DNA of 64,000 nt from Alphaproteobacteria bacterium. GTDB lineage: Bacteria; Pseudomonadota; Alphaproteobacteria; Rhizobiales; Xanthobacteraceae. The notes below the pieces were generated by a model that was not told the origin of the DNA, did no database searches, and worked only from the letters and a program-made list of their open reading frames with translations. Location of the stretch: the NCBI GenBank assembly GCA_016869215.1, contig VGEP01000021.1:1-64000 (forward strand). The letters are read 5' to 3'. Numbering within the stretch: the first letter of the stretch is position 1; every line of letters begins with the position of its first letter. Positions 30,243 to 37,524 of the stretch are shown here, one piece after another. A program made the position numbers and the translations under genes.

Positions 30243-30419
30243 TCAGCAGACCGTCTTCTGGCAAGCCAGAATGCACAGCGACTTGGCGATGCCGCTGAGC
30301 AGATTGCAGCCCGCCATGCAGATGTCGCAGGCAATGTTCGATGGACCGATCTGGTCGCCAGCCAGCTTCGTCTCGGACGGTCGCCGGCGGACCGGCGCAG
30401 ACTGCTTCGGTAGGTGCAT
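30243..30419 (-). CDS. Small Cys-rich precursor-like peptide A (58 aa)
   Basis: 58 residues from ATG 30419, with Shine-Dalgarno GGAGAAA at 30424-30430. Residues 3-10 (LPKQSAPV) match peptide B exactly, after which the two diverge. The C-terminal 28 residues (31-58) contain six cysteines with spacing C-x2-C-x3-C-x10-C-x3-C-x4-C, and the last residue is a Cys. The leader is Arg/Lys-rich and the core is hydrophobic. It starts 103 bp after the stop of the PatA/PatG-like protease gene, same strand. The shared leader with a changed core is strong evidence that both short ORFs are real and are substrates of the same enzyme(s). Confidence 0.75.
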   Translation of the reverse strand: MHLPKQSAPVRRRPSETKLAGDQIGPSNIACDICMAGCNLLSGIAKSLCILACQKTVC

Positions 30420-30522
30420 CTGATTTCTCCATCGGTTGGATGCTTCGCCTTGCTTGCGGTTTCGCCAAACTCACCGCCCGCGGGAGGTGTCGTTTGCCGA
30501 CCTCACAAACGCCGTGGACGCG

Positions 30523-32535
30523 CTAGGCTCTCCTCGACCAAGCGCGGACTTCTCCAATGCTCACTGGAATGACGTCGCTGACGTCGACAGTGAAGCGGTA
30601 GATCTTGTTCGCCACGTTGACGTTGCGCGGATCGAAGAATCCGATTTCGACGTCGTAGCAGTCCGAGTCCGGGCGGCAGACCGGACTCTTGCGAACGTTG
30701 ATTGCGTCGAGCTCGAGGTTGCCTTCGGTCGCGCTCTCCATGACCTGCGCCACCTGGAAGGCGTTGGACGCCGAAAAATTCAACGCACGTTCTTCGGCCG
30801 TGACACCGAGATTGCGCAGGTCGTAATAGACGCGGTTCAGGAAGCTGTTCAGTCCGGAGACCCGCCGGTCATATGCATCGCGTTCGGCGCCGGCCGTCGG
30901 CCTCGCGCCGACAATGTTTTCGATGAGCGGCTGCGTCGCCCAACTGAAGATGCCGCGGACAGCCGGAACAATGGCGGGGACGACCTGTCCGGACATCAGC
31001 GTGACATTGCCGGCAACGATGCCAGGTATCGAGACGAGTTCGACGCCGCGCTGCAATTGACCCGCAAAGGCTTCCCGGAGCCGTTCGTGCGTTGCGGCGG
31101 CAAAAGGTCCGGTCGGCACTACGGCATAGATCGGCGTGGCGTCCAGGTTGAGCGTCCAAAACAGCGATTCCGCTTCGAACGGATTGGCACGCAGGTATTC
31201 CGCCATCTGTGCCGCATCGTGCGGATTGGCCTGTGCGCCCGGCATGGCTTGGGCAAAGGAGTCGCGCCGCGCCTCGGTACCGAAATCGTAGCCGAGCTTG
31301 CCGAGCGCATAGACGAGTTGCGCCGGCGTGCCCGCTCCACCGCAACTGCAATTCGCTCCCCCACCGCAGCCGCAGTCCGACGGTTTAATGCCCGACGGCC
31401 TTGCTGGCGCGACACGGCCTGTTGGTTGCGCCGCAGCGGGGCTGGCAGTTGCCGGCGTCAACGCCAGAGCCTCCGATGCGATGATCGTAGGTTCGGATGC
31501 TCGGCTTGTCAGATCGAGCGATGTGGCAGATTCTCTTTCCGGCGATTGGATCGGGGCAAGGCTGGGCGCTTCGTCCGCCTTATCGACGATGGCTTCGCTC
31601 ATGGTGGCTCCTCCCTCCAGGATCAGATTCATTGCACCCGCCGGGTTCCAGCGGCCGGCGAGGCATCGGCCGTTCTCGATATTGCTGTCGCAGGGCACAG
31701 CGCTCGCTATCAGCGCGTCGCGGACGCCGTGTGGATTGGGTGCCCAACCGCGCTTGAGCTGCAGACTCAGGAGCAGGGCCGCGAGCCCGGATACGAGCGG
31801 CGCCGCAAAACTCGTGCCGGACTTGGTGGCTAAACCGCCGTGTGGCACCGCTCCGAGAATGCGTTCGCCTGGCGCCAGGAGGCCCTGGCTACGGTAACTG
31901 CGGCCCCAGTTGCTGACGCTGAGTGGCTCGCCGTGCGCATTCATGGCCCCGACCGGCAGCGCGGAAGCCGCGGCAGCCGGCACATGAAGGCATTCGCATC
32001 CGTCGTTGCCGGCTGCGGCCACGATCAGAACGTTGCGGTCTGCGCAGGCCTGGATGGCGTTCGCGAGCACCGGCTCTGGCTCGCCAGAGCGGGAAAGCTG
32101 GCCGCCGCTGATGTTGATGATTTGCGCGCCGCGGTCGACTGCTTGCAGGATCGCTCGCGCCAGGTCGAGTTGCGAACAGAGCACCAGCGAATTGGAAGGA
32201 CCGCTGGCAAATACCGGTAGGATGAGCCCGCTGCAGGCCGGCGCGATACCTGCGAACGATCCCAAGGTCTTGCCGAAAATGATGCTGGCGACATGTGTGC
32301 CATGTTGCGAGGCCGGGCCATCGTCCGCGGTCGAGGGCGCAAGCGTCGGCACTTCGGACAGCAAGGCGTCGCGAAGGCAGGGATGCGTCCGGTCGATCGG
32401 CCCGTCGAGTACAGCGATCCGAATGCGTGGGTCGCCCCGGGTTTCCTCCCAGATTGCTGCAAGGCCGGCGTCCATCGCTGCCGAAGTCCAGAAGGACTCG
32501 ACAGGCAAGGGATTGTCCCTTGGGGATTGGATCAT
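30523..32535 (-). CDS. PatA/PatG-type subtilase (cyanobactin-maturation-protease-like) with PatG-like C-terminal domain
   Basis: 670 residues, no signal peptide. The N-terminal S8 subtilase domain has the triad Asp 44 (IAVLDGPID), His 78 (QHGTHVASIIFG) and Ser 242 (SGTSFAAP), with oxyanion Asn 177 (AAAGNDGCECLHVPAA). These segments, and CSQLDLARAILQAV and IINISGGQ, match the family of cyanobactin proteases PatA/PatG that cleave precursor peptides. Residues about 310-400 are a low-complexity linker with a Cys-Gly cluster (DCGCGGGANCSCGGAG). Residues about 405-670 (LVYALGKLGYDFGTEARRD onward) resemble the C-terminal part found with PatG-type proteins. No YcaO or other modifying enzyme is nearby. 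It is followed by two precursor-like peptide genes. Confidence 0.88.
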   Translation of the reverse strand: MIQSPRDNPLPVESFWTSAAMDAGLAAIWEETRGDPRIRIAVLDGPIDRTHPCLRDALLSEVPTLAPSTADDGPASQHGTHVASIIFGKTLGSFAGIAPACSGLILPVFASGPSNSLVLCSQLDLARAILQAVDRGAQIINISGGQLSRSGEPEPVLANAIQACADRNVLIVAAAGNDGCECLHVPAAAASALPVGAMNAHGEPLSVSNWGRSYRSQGLLAPGERILGAVPHGGLATKSGTSFAAPLVSGLAALLLSLQLKRGWAPNPHGVRDALIASAVPCDSNIENGRCLAGRWNPAGAMNLILEGGATMSEAIVDKADEAPSLAPIQSPERESATSLDLTSRASEPTIIASEALALTPATASPAAAQPTGRVAPARPSGIKPSDCGCGGGANCSCGGAGTPAQLVYALGKLGYDFGTEARRDSFAQAMPGAQANPHDAAQMAEYLRANPFEAESLFWTLNLDATPIYAVVPTGPFAAATHERLREAFAGQLQRGVELVSIPGIVAGNVTLMSGQVVPAIVPAVRGIFSWATQPLIENIVGARPTAGAERDAYDRRVSGLNSFLNRVYYDLRNLGVTAEERALNFSASNAFQVAQVMESATEGNLELDAINVRKSPVCRPDSDCYDVEIGFFDPRNVNVANKIYRFTVDVSDVIPVSIGEVRAWSRRA

Positions 32536-32580
32536 GCCTGAACCACTATAACGGTTATTTTATAACAAATACAACTTAAA

Positions 32581-32607
32581 AGTGTATTCAAAATGACGGT
32601 CTGTCAA
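32581..32607 (-). promoter_or_regulatory. Candidate promoter of the subtilase/peptide operon
   Basis: The minus strand upstream of the subtilase start is conspicuously AT-rich (about 32540-32600) in an otherwise GC-rich window. A TTGACA (32607-32602) is followed 15 nt later by TACACT (32586-32581). The spacing is short for sigma-70, and a TATAAAAT-like segment occurs nearer the start. It fits a host-type promoter but is not proven. Confidence 0.4.
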
Positions 32608-32724
32608 GCGCGTCTTCTGCCCTAAACGGACGGCAAGGGCGGCTGGGCCATTGCCTGCAGGCAGGTTGGTCGCCCCAGCAATGAACCGCTGCAGCGTGGC
32701 GCTGGAAATCTAGGTCCTCCGGGC

Positions 32725-32838
32725 CTTTGTCGCCGAATTGACCGCCGTGGCCCACGTGCGCAATGTCAATCGTCTCAAACATTACGAAACTTCAAGCACG
32801 CTGCGATGGTGCCGATGGAATTGAAAGACGTTCGTTGA
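32725..32838 (+). pseudogene. Remnant of a second lrp 3' end
   Basis: The segment resembles the 3' part of the intact lrp gene. GCCTTTGTCGCCGAATTGAC and the following bases encode AFVAELTAxxHVRNV, as in lrp codons near its end. The reading frame is then lost, and 32803-32846 is an exact 44-bp copy of 29560-29603. Upstream the similarity fades. It is a decayed copy that contains a stop, not a gene. It marks the right edge of the protease/peptide island. Confidence 0.7.
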
Positions 32839-32846
32839 ACGTGGCG
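32803..32846. repeat. 44-bp direct repeat, right copy
   Basis: Exact copy of 29560-29603, preceded by degenerate lrp-like sequence (32725-32802). The two copies lie 3,243 bp apart and bracket the subtilase and peptide genes. No integrase gene is found between them. Confidence 0.75.
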
Positions 32847-32894
32847 TCGCCGAGCGTCCGATTGCGTTGAACGTATTGCCGCGGGAGGATCGCC

Positions 32895-33395
32895 GTGAAG
32901 CCCGTTCTGGTTCTGCTTGCTTGTCTGCTTTTTGCGTTGCCCGCATCGGCCCAGGAGATCGCCCTCGCCGTCGATGGCTGGAACGCCGAGACCCGCGCGG
33001 ACGGCGTCACCTATTACCGCTGCGCCGGAAAGAACTGCGCCCAGGGCTCGGTCGTAAGTTACAAGCGCCAGCCGCACCGGCCGGCGCTGACGCTCGCCGA
33101 ATACGAGCGGCACCATCGCGGCCTCGCCAAGAACAACAGCGGCCAGGGAAGCATCCGCGAGGCGCAGATCGCGGACGTCGGCGAACGCGCCGTCGAGGGT
33201 GTGCGCGTGATGCATGTCACGCGCGTGGTCGAATGGACCGACAAGTCCGTGACCTACAGCATCGAGGCGCGGCTGATCGGGCCGGACCGCAGCTACAGCC
33301 TGGTCAGCGACTCGGGAAAGCCCGAATGGACGGTCAACAACTACAACGGCTTCCTGCGCCGGCTCGTCGAAATCGCCGGCATTCGGGGCAATTGA
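32895..33395 (+). CDS. Secreted protein of unknown function
   Basis: 166 residues from GTG 32895, preceded by GGGAGGA. Signal peptide MKPVLVLLACLLFALPASAQ. The mature part has two cysteines (YYRCAGKNCAQG), which may form a disulfide, and no recognised domain. It ends 4 bp before the AtuA-family gene. The function cannot be given. Confidence 0.75.
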   Translation: MKPVLVLLACLLFALPASAQEIALAVDGWNAETRADGVTYYRCAGKNCAQGSVVSYKRQPHRPALTLAEYERHHRGLAKNNSGQGSIREAQIADVGERAVEGVRVMHVTRVVEWTDKSVTYSIEARLIGPDRSYSLVSDSGKPEWTVNNYNGFLRRLVEIAGIRGN

Positions 33396-33399
33396 CAAA

Positions 33400-34770
33400 A
33401 TGGGCGCCGTCGTCCGGATCGGCGGGGCGGCCGGATTTGCCGGCGACCGCACCGATGCGGCTAGACCGCTGGTGGAGGCGCTGGCGCGGTGTGACGGTCC
33501 GCGCTTCCTGATGTTCGAAACGCTGGCCGAACGCACGCTGGCGCTCTCGCAGCTCGAACGGCGGCGCGATCCGGCACGAGGCTATAATCCGAAGCTCGAC
33601 AGGTTCATCGGCCCTGTGCTGGCCGACTGCCTGCGCCACGACGTTCGCATCGTCGGTAACTTCGGAGCCGCCAACCCACGTGGCGCGGCCGAGCGCATCC
33701 TTGCGCTGGCGCGGGAGCGGGGACTGCGGGTGCCGCGCGTCGCGGTGGTGGAGGGCGACGATCTGACCGGCGTGCTGTCCGCGGGAGAGCTTGCCGCGCG
33801 CGAGATCGACGGCTCGATGCTGCGGGACGCGAACGAGATCGTCGCAGCCAATCTTTATCTCGGCGCGGCGCCGATCGCCGAAGCGCTGGGCGCGGGCGCC
33901 GATGTCGTCGTAACCGGCCGGGTCGCGGATTCCGCGCTGGCGCTCGGCCCGCTGATGCACGCGTTCGGCTGGCGGCAGGACGACTGGAATCGTCTCGCTG
34001 CCGGAACGCTCGCGGGTCATCTCCTGGAATGCGGCGCGCAGGCGACCGGCGGTTATTTCGCCGATCCGCCGCACAAGGCCGTGCCGGGAATGGCCGACAT
34101 CGGCTACCCGATCGCCGAGGTGGACGCGGACGGCTGCGTGACCGTCACCAAGCCCGAAGGCACCGGCGGCCGGGTCGACCGGCTCACCGTGACTGAGCAG
34201 TTGCTCTACGAGATTCACGATCCGGCCGCTTATCTCGCACCCGACGTGACGCTCGACCTGACCGGCGTGACGGTCGACGAACTCGCCCGCGACCGCGTGC
34301 GCGTGCAGGGTGCGCGCGGCAGGCCCGCTCCCGAAACGCTCAAGGCCACGGTCTGTGTCGATGGCGGCGTGCTGGGCGAAGCCGAGATTTCCTATGCGGG
34401 GCCCAACGCCGCGGCGCGCGCGCGGCTCGCGGCTGAAATCGTCACCGAACGCGTCGGGCGGCTGGCGCCCGGTCTCGCCGTGCGCGTCGACGCCATCGGC
34501 ATCCTCAGCGTGCTGGGTGACGACGCCGGTGCCTTCGCGCGCCGGAGCAACGCCGAATCGGACGACGTGCGATTGCGCTTTGCCGCGCGATCGGCCGATG
34601 CGGCGGAGGCGGAAATTCTCCTCGATGAGGTGGAGGCCCTGTACTGCGCCGGGCCCGCCGGCGGCGCGGGCGTGCGACGGCGGCTGACGCCGCGGCTTGC
34701 CAGTGCGTCATGCCTGATCGAGCGCAAGTATGCCGCGCCGCGCGTGACCATGCTCGGAGGCGGCGCATGA
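33400..34770 (+). CDS. AtuA family protein (acyclic terpene utilisation / DUF1446)
   Basis: 456 residues with the N-terminal signature RIGGAAGFAGDRTDAARPLVE and internal GNFGAANPRGAAERILALARE. The family also shows DVVVTGRVADSALALGPLMH and KPEGTGGRVDRLTVTEQLLYE. It occurs in terpenoid (citronellol/geraniol) degradation in Pseudomonas, but many homologues have other or unknown functions. The C-terminal small domain, usually fused in this family, is encoded here by the next gene; the two overlap by ATGA (4 bp). Confidence 0.85.
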   Translation: MGAVVRIGGAAGFAGDRTDAARPLVEALARCDGPRFLMFETLAERTLALSQLERRRDPARGYNPKLDRFIGPVLADCLRHDVRIVGNFGAANPRGAAERILALARERGLRVPRVAVVEGDDLTGVLSAGELAAREIDGSMLRDANEIVAANLYLGAAPIAEALGAGADVVVTGRVADSALALGPLMHAFGWRQDDWNRLAAGTLAGHLLECGAQATGGYFADPPHKAVPGMADIGYPIAEVDADGCVTVTKPEGTGGRVDRLTVTEQLLYEIHDPAAYLAPDVTLDLTGVTVDELARDRVRVQGARGRPAPETLKATVCVDGGVLGEAEISYAGPNAAARARLAAEIVTERVGRLAPGLAVRVDAIGILSVLGDDAGAFARRSNAESDDVRLRFAARSADAAEAEILLDEVEALYCAGPAGGAGVRRRLTPRLASASCLIERKYAAPRVTMLGGGA

Positions 34771-35093
34771 GCGCGCGGACGGTGAAACTGCACGAAATCG
34801 CCAACGCCCGTTCCGGCGACAAGGGAAACCGGCTCAATATCGCGCTGGTGTGCCGCGATCCGGCGCATTATTCGGCGATTGCGCGGCAGGTCACGGCGGA
34901 GGCTGCCGGTGCGGCCTTCGCGCATCGCAAGCCGTCGCGTGTCGTGCGCTACGATCTGCCGAAGCTTGCCGCCTTCAACTTCGTGCTCGACGACGTGCTC
35001 GAAGGCGGAGTGAATGCTTCGCTGGGGCTCGACGGCCACGGCAAGTCGCTGTCGTTCCTGCTGCTCGATCTGCCGGTCGAGATCGAAAGCTGA
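34767..35093 (+). CDS. AtuA-associated small domain protein
   Basis: 108 residues from ATG 34767 (MSARTVKLHEIANARSGDKGN, then NRLNIALVCRDPAHYS). I recognise the SGDKGN start as the small C-terminal unit that normally follows or is fused to the AtuA-family protein. The ATG overlaps the AtuA stop by 4 bp, so the two are translationally coupled and probably form a complex. A longer in-frame start at 34710 is less likely. Role unknown beyond the family. Confidence 0.82.
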   Translation: MSARTVKLHEIANARSGDKGNRLNIALVCRDPAHYSAIARQVTAEAAGAAFAHRKPSRVVRYDLPKLAAFNFVLDDVLEGGVNASLGLDGHGKSLSFLLLDLPVEIES

Positions 35094-35128
35094 CGCCCGC
35101 GGCCTCGCAAGCCGCGGGCGCGCGCCCG

Positions 35129-35962
35129 CTATTTCTGCGCGGGTAAGGCCGTTGCCGCCGGCTCCGGCGCCACGATCTTCATCACGAACGAGGTCGGCTT
35201 CTCGGTCGGGCCAAAGGGACCCGGGACCTTGTTCTTGACCGGCGGCAGACTCTTGAGGAATGCGACAACGGCGCCGACGTCCTCGCCGGTCAGCGCGGCG
35301 AAGGCATGCCAGGGCATGATCGGCGCGAGAATGCGGCCATCGGGCCGCTTGCCGGTCGTGATCGCGGTCGCGATCTCCTCGGACGACCATCGGCCGATGC
35401 CGGTCTCGCGGTCGGGCGTGAGATTGGGTCCGTGAAACACGCCAAGCCCGGGAATCTCGAAACCCACCTCGGAGCCGCCGAGGAATCGCTTCATGTCGGG
35501 CTTGCCGAAGAAATATCCCGGCGTGTGGCAGTCGTGACAGCCGCCGAACGTGACGAGATACTTTCCGCGCTCGACCCTTGCATCGCCGGCGGGAACGGAC
35601 GGCGAGGTGACGGCCAATGCGAGGACCGCGACCGCTGACGCGAGCGCAAGGCTCGCAAGCGCGGCGGCCGGCCTGCGTTTTGCGCTGGAGCGTGCGGCGG
35701 CGGCACGGTGCCCCGCGCTCCAGTTGAGGCGGTCGAGCGCGTCGCGGGTGGGATCGCCGCGTCCGGACGCCACCGCGTCGGCGGCAAAGGATATGTCGCC
35801 GCGATTGAGCCCGATGTCCCTGAGCAGATCGTCGGGCAATTCGCTCAACTCGCGGCGGGTTTCGCGGGCCGCCGCGGTTTGAGGAAACAGGAATCCAAGG
35901 GCTGCGGCCATGCGGCTGCGGCTCCTGGAAACGAAGGAAGGCGGTTCAAAAAGCTGGTTCAC
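35129..35962 (-). CDS. DUF1127 - membrane anchor - cytochrome c fusion
   Basis: 277 residues from GTG 35962, preceded by GGAG. The in-frame ATG at 35995 gives no better start. Residues about 30-60 carry the DUF1127 signature RRELSELPDDLLRDIGLNRGDIS. A hydrophobic helix follows at about 100-120 (ALASLALASAVAVLALAV), then a C-type cytochrome domain with one heme motif CHDCH and GKYLVTFGGCHDCHTPGYF. The downstream segment (NLTPDRETGIGRWSSEEIATA, then GEDVGAVVAFLKSLPPVKN) is the pattern of diheme/monoheme cytochrome c proteins of quinone-linked or c-type dehydrogenases. The heme domain should be periplasmic. The fusion is unusual. Confidence 0.82.
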   Translation of the reverse strand: MNQLFEPPSFVSRSRSRMAAALGFLFPQTAAARETRRELSELPDDLLRDIGLNRGDISFAADAVASGRGDPTRDALDRLNWSAGHRAAAARSSAKRRPAAALASLALASAVAVLALAVTSPSVPAGDARVERGKYLVTFGGCHDCHTPGYFFGKPDMKRFLGGSEVGFEIPGLGVFHGPNLTPDRETGIGRWSSEEIATAITTGKRPDGRILAPIMPWHAFAALTGEDVGAVVAFLKSLPPVKNKVPGPFGPTEKPTSFVMKIVAPEPAATALPAQK

Positions 35963-36053
35963 GGCAAACTCCGTTCGTGGCGCATGCAATGGCATGCGCG
36001 TTCGATGTTTCGCTGCCCCCCCGGCGACCGCCGGGGGCGTGTGTTCGGCTTAC

Positions 36054-36791
36054 CTAGGCCGCGAGCTTCAAGGTCGCGGCACGGCGGTCGTACTCGTCGG
36101 CGAGCGCGTGGATCGCCGCCGCGCCGTCGCCCTGGAACGACGGTCCGTGCATCAGCGCGATCGTCTTCGGCGCGAGCTTCGCCAGGCCGCGGATCGTCGT
36201 GCCCATTCCCGGGCTGTGGCTGGAGTACTTGAAGAGGTCTTCCGCCGCGATCGCGGGGCCGACGATGTCGCCGCCGGTGAGCGCCTTGCCGTCGCCGAGC
36301 TGGGTGAACAGGTCGCCGGACAAGAGCGTGCCCGTCGACTCCTCGAACAGCACGCCGGCGTCCCAGCCGTGCGGCGTGTGCGGCGTGTCGATGAAGCGCA
36401 CGCGCTTGCCGCCGCCGAGATCGATGACCTCACCGCCCGCGAGCACGCGCGGCGGGCGGTCGGCGAAATCGTTGAGCGACACCATGGTGCCGGTCTGGCC
36501 GTGCGCCGCGGTGGCGTTCGGCGCGGCGGCGAGCCATTCGTTCATGGCGCCGCATTCGTCGGCCTCGAAGTGGCCGTAGGAGATCCAGCGCAGTTTCTCG
36601 GGCGGGATGATCCTGGCGAGCGCGTCGCGGTTGAGCGTGAACATCTTCCGCAAGCCGGTGTGGAACATCAGCGGCTCGTCGCCCAGCACCAGGAACTGGT
36701 TGAAGGTGAAGCCCGCGGGCGGGGCGATGTCCGGAACGAAGGTCGAGAGCCGGTAGATGCCATTGGCGATTTCGTCGATTTTCGTTTGCAT
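36054..36791 (-). CDS. MBL-fold hydrolase, flavodiiron-like
   Basis: 245 residues from ATG 36791, with GGAGATT just upstream (longer in-frame starts run antisense into the divergent TetR gene). The fold and metal ligands look like the diiron domain of flavodiiron proteins. HFEADECGAM supplies H-x-E-x-D (the usual following His is Glu here), AAHGQ the next His, SGDLF the bridging Asp and MHGPS the last His. No flavodoxin domain follows, so O2 or NO reduction would need a separate electron donor. It may instead be a different hydrolase of this fold. Divergent from a TetR gene that may control it. Confidence 0.82.
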   Translation of the reverse strand: MQTKIDEIANGIYRLSTFVPDIAPPAGFTFNQFLVLGDEPLMFHTGLRKMFTLNRDALARIIPPEKLRWISYGHFEADECGAMNEWLAAAPNATAAHGQTGTMVSLNDFADRPPRVLAGGEVIDLGGGKRVRFIDTPHTPHGWDAGVLFEESTGTLLSGDLFTQLGDGKALTGGDIVGPAIAAEDLFKYSSHSPGMGTTIRGLAKLAPKTIALMHGPSFQGDGAAAIHALADEYDRRAATLKLAA

Positions 36792-36858
36792 AAGAATCTC
36801 CATTAGATCAAAGGGTTGTCGGGTTTGGCCGCGCTCTGGACATCTCCAAAGTTTGGCG

Positions 36859-36868
36859 ATACATGTAT
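36859..36868. promoter_or_regulatory. Palindrome ATACATGTAT upstream of the MBL gene
   Basis: A perfect 10-bp palindrome in the 138-bp divergent region, 68 bp before the MBL start. A candidate operator for the TetR protein. Confidence 0.4.
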
Positions 36869-36903
36869 GTGTAGTGAAAATGAGTCGGCTTGTCAATAAT
36901 GGA

Positions 36904-36919
36904 TGCACATATTTGTGCA
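36904..36919. promoter_or_regulatory. Inverted repeat TGCACA-4-TGTGCA upstream of the TetR gene
   Basis: Perfect 6-bp arms with a 4-bp spacer, ending 10 bp before the TetR start. Likely autoregulatory operator or part of the divergent promoter. A second palindrome lies 35 bp upstream. Confidence 0.45.
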
Positions 36920-36929
36920 ATGAAATAAC

Positions 36930-37502
36930 GTGACCCGCAAATACACCCTCAAGCGCCGCGCCGAGCAGCAGGCCGAAACCCGGCAGCGCATCGTCGAGGC
37001 CGCCGTCGACCTGCACAGCACGGTCGGCCCGGCCGCGACCACGATCAGCATGGTCGCCGAGCGCGCCGGGGTGCAGCGGCACACGCTTTATGCCCATTTC
37101 CCCGACGAATTGAGCCTCCTGACTGCCTGCTCGGGGCATGTCGAAGAGCAAGACCCGCTGCCGGACGCGCAGGCGTGGCGGGCGATCGCGGACCCAAGCA
37201 CACGGCTGCGCATCGCTCTCGGCGGAATCTACGCCTGGTACGCGCGCAACGCGTCGCTTGCCGCTTGTGTGCTGCGCGATACCGAACACCACCCGCTTGT
37301 CCGGCAAATCTCTGCGATGCGATGGGGACCGGTCTTCGGTGCCTATCACGAGGTGCTGGAGCAGGGATTAAACGAGAGGCAGCGCGCGCTGGTCGGCCTC
37401 GCGCTCAGCTACTACACGTGGCGGACGCTGACGCGGGACTGCAAGCTGACGCAGGACGCCGCCATCGACACGATGGTGCAGGCGGTCGATTGCGCGAAGT
37501 GA
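36930..37502 (+). CDS. TetR/AcrR family transcriptional regulator
   Basis: 190 residues from GTG 36930. N-terminal segment KRRAEQQAETRQRIVEAAVDL and HTH AATTISMVAERAGVQRHTLY, then AHFPDELSLL. It is divergent from the MBL-fold gene (138 bp apart) and convergent with the LLM oxidoreductase gene, so the MBL gene is the likely target. Small palindromes lie in between. The ligand is unknown. Confidence 0.88.
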   Translation: MTRKYTLKRRAEQQAETRQRIVEAAVDLHSTVGPAATTISMVAERAGVQRHTLYAHFPDELSLLTACSGHVEEQDPLPDAQAWRAIADPSTRLRIALGGIYAWYARNASLAACVLRDTEHHPLVRQISAMRWGPVFGAYHEVLEQGLNERQRALVGLALSYYTWRTLTRDCKLTQDAAIDTMVQAVDCAK

Positions 37503-37524
37503 CCGGCGTTCAATTGAACGCCGG
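37503..37524. other. 22-bp perfect palindrome between convergent genes
   Basis: CCGGCGTTCAATTGAACGCCGG is self-complementary without mismatch. It begins at the base after the TetR stop and covers the last codons and the stop of the LLM gene on the other strand. There is no T-run. It may act as a bidirectional end structure for both transcripts. Confidence 0.6.

Noticed and set aside
30175-30474. 99-codon minus-strand ORF overlapping peptide A
   Set aside because: It is out of frame with peptide A, lacks the leader motif and has ordinary shadow composition; the 58-codon frame has the ribosome-binding site and the conserved leader.
30436-31833. 465-codon plus-strand frame opposite the subtilase
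   Set aside because: Shadow of the subtilase frame; no recognisable motif; the subtilase triad is on the other strand.
32588-32782. 64-codon minus-strand ORF upstream of the subtilase
   Set aside because: It is antisense to the decayed lrp remnant and has no ribosome-binding site or motif of its own.
29603-32846. Classical lanthipeptide, lasso or thiopeptide cluster
   Set aside because: No LanM/LanBC, YcaO, radical-SAM or transglutaminase-type lasso B/C gene is in the island; the membrane transglutaminase-like gene at 38.7 kb is separate and frameshifted.
29560-32846. Transposon or prophage explanation for the island
   Set aside because: No transposase, integrase or terminal inverted repeats were found; only the 44-bp direct repeat supports mobility.
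36792-37349. N-terminal extension of the MBL protein
   Set aside because: It is the antisense of the divergent TetR gene; the ATG at 36791 with GGAGATT matches the conserved start.
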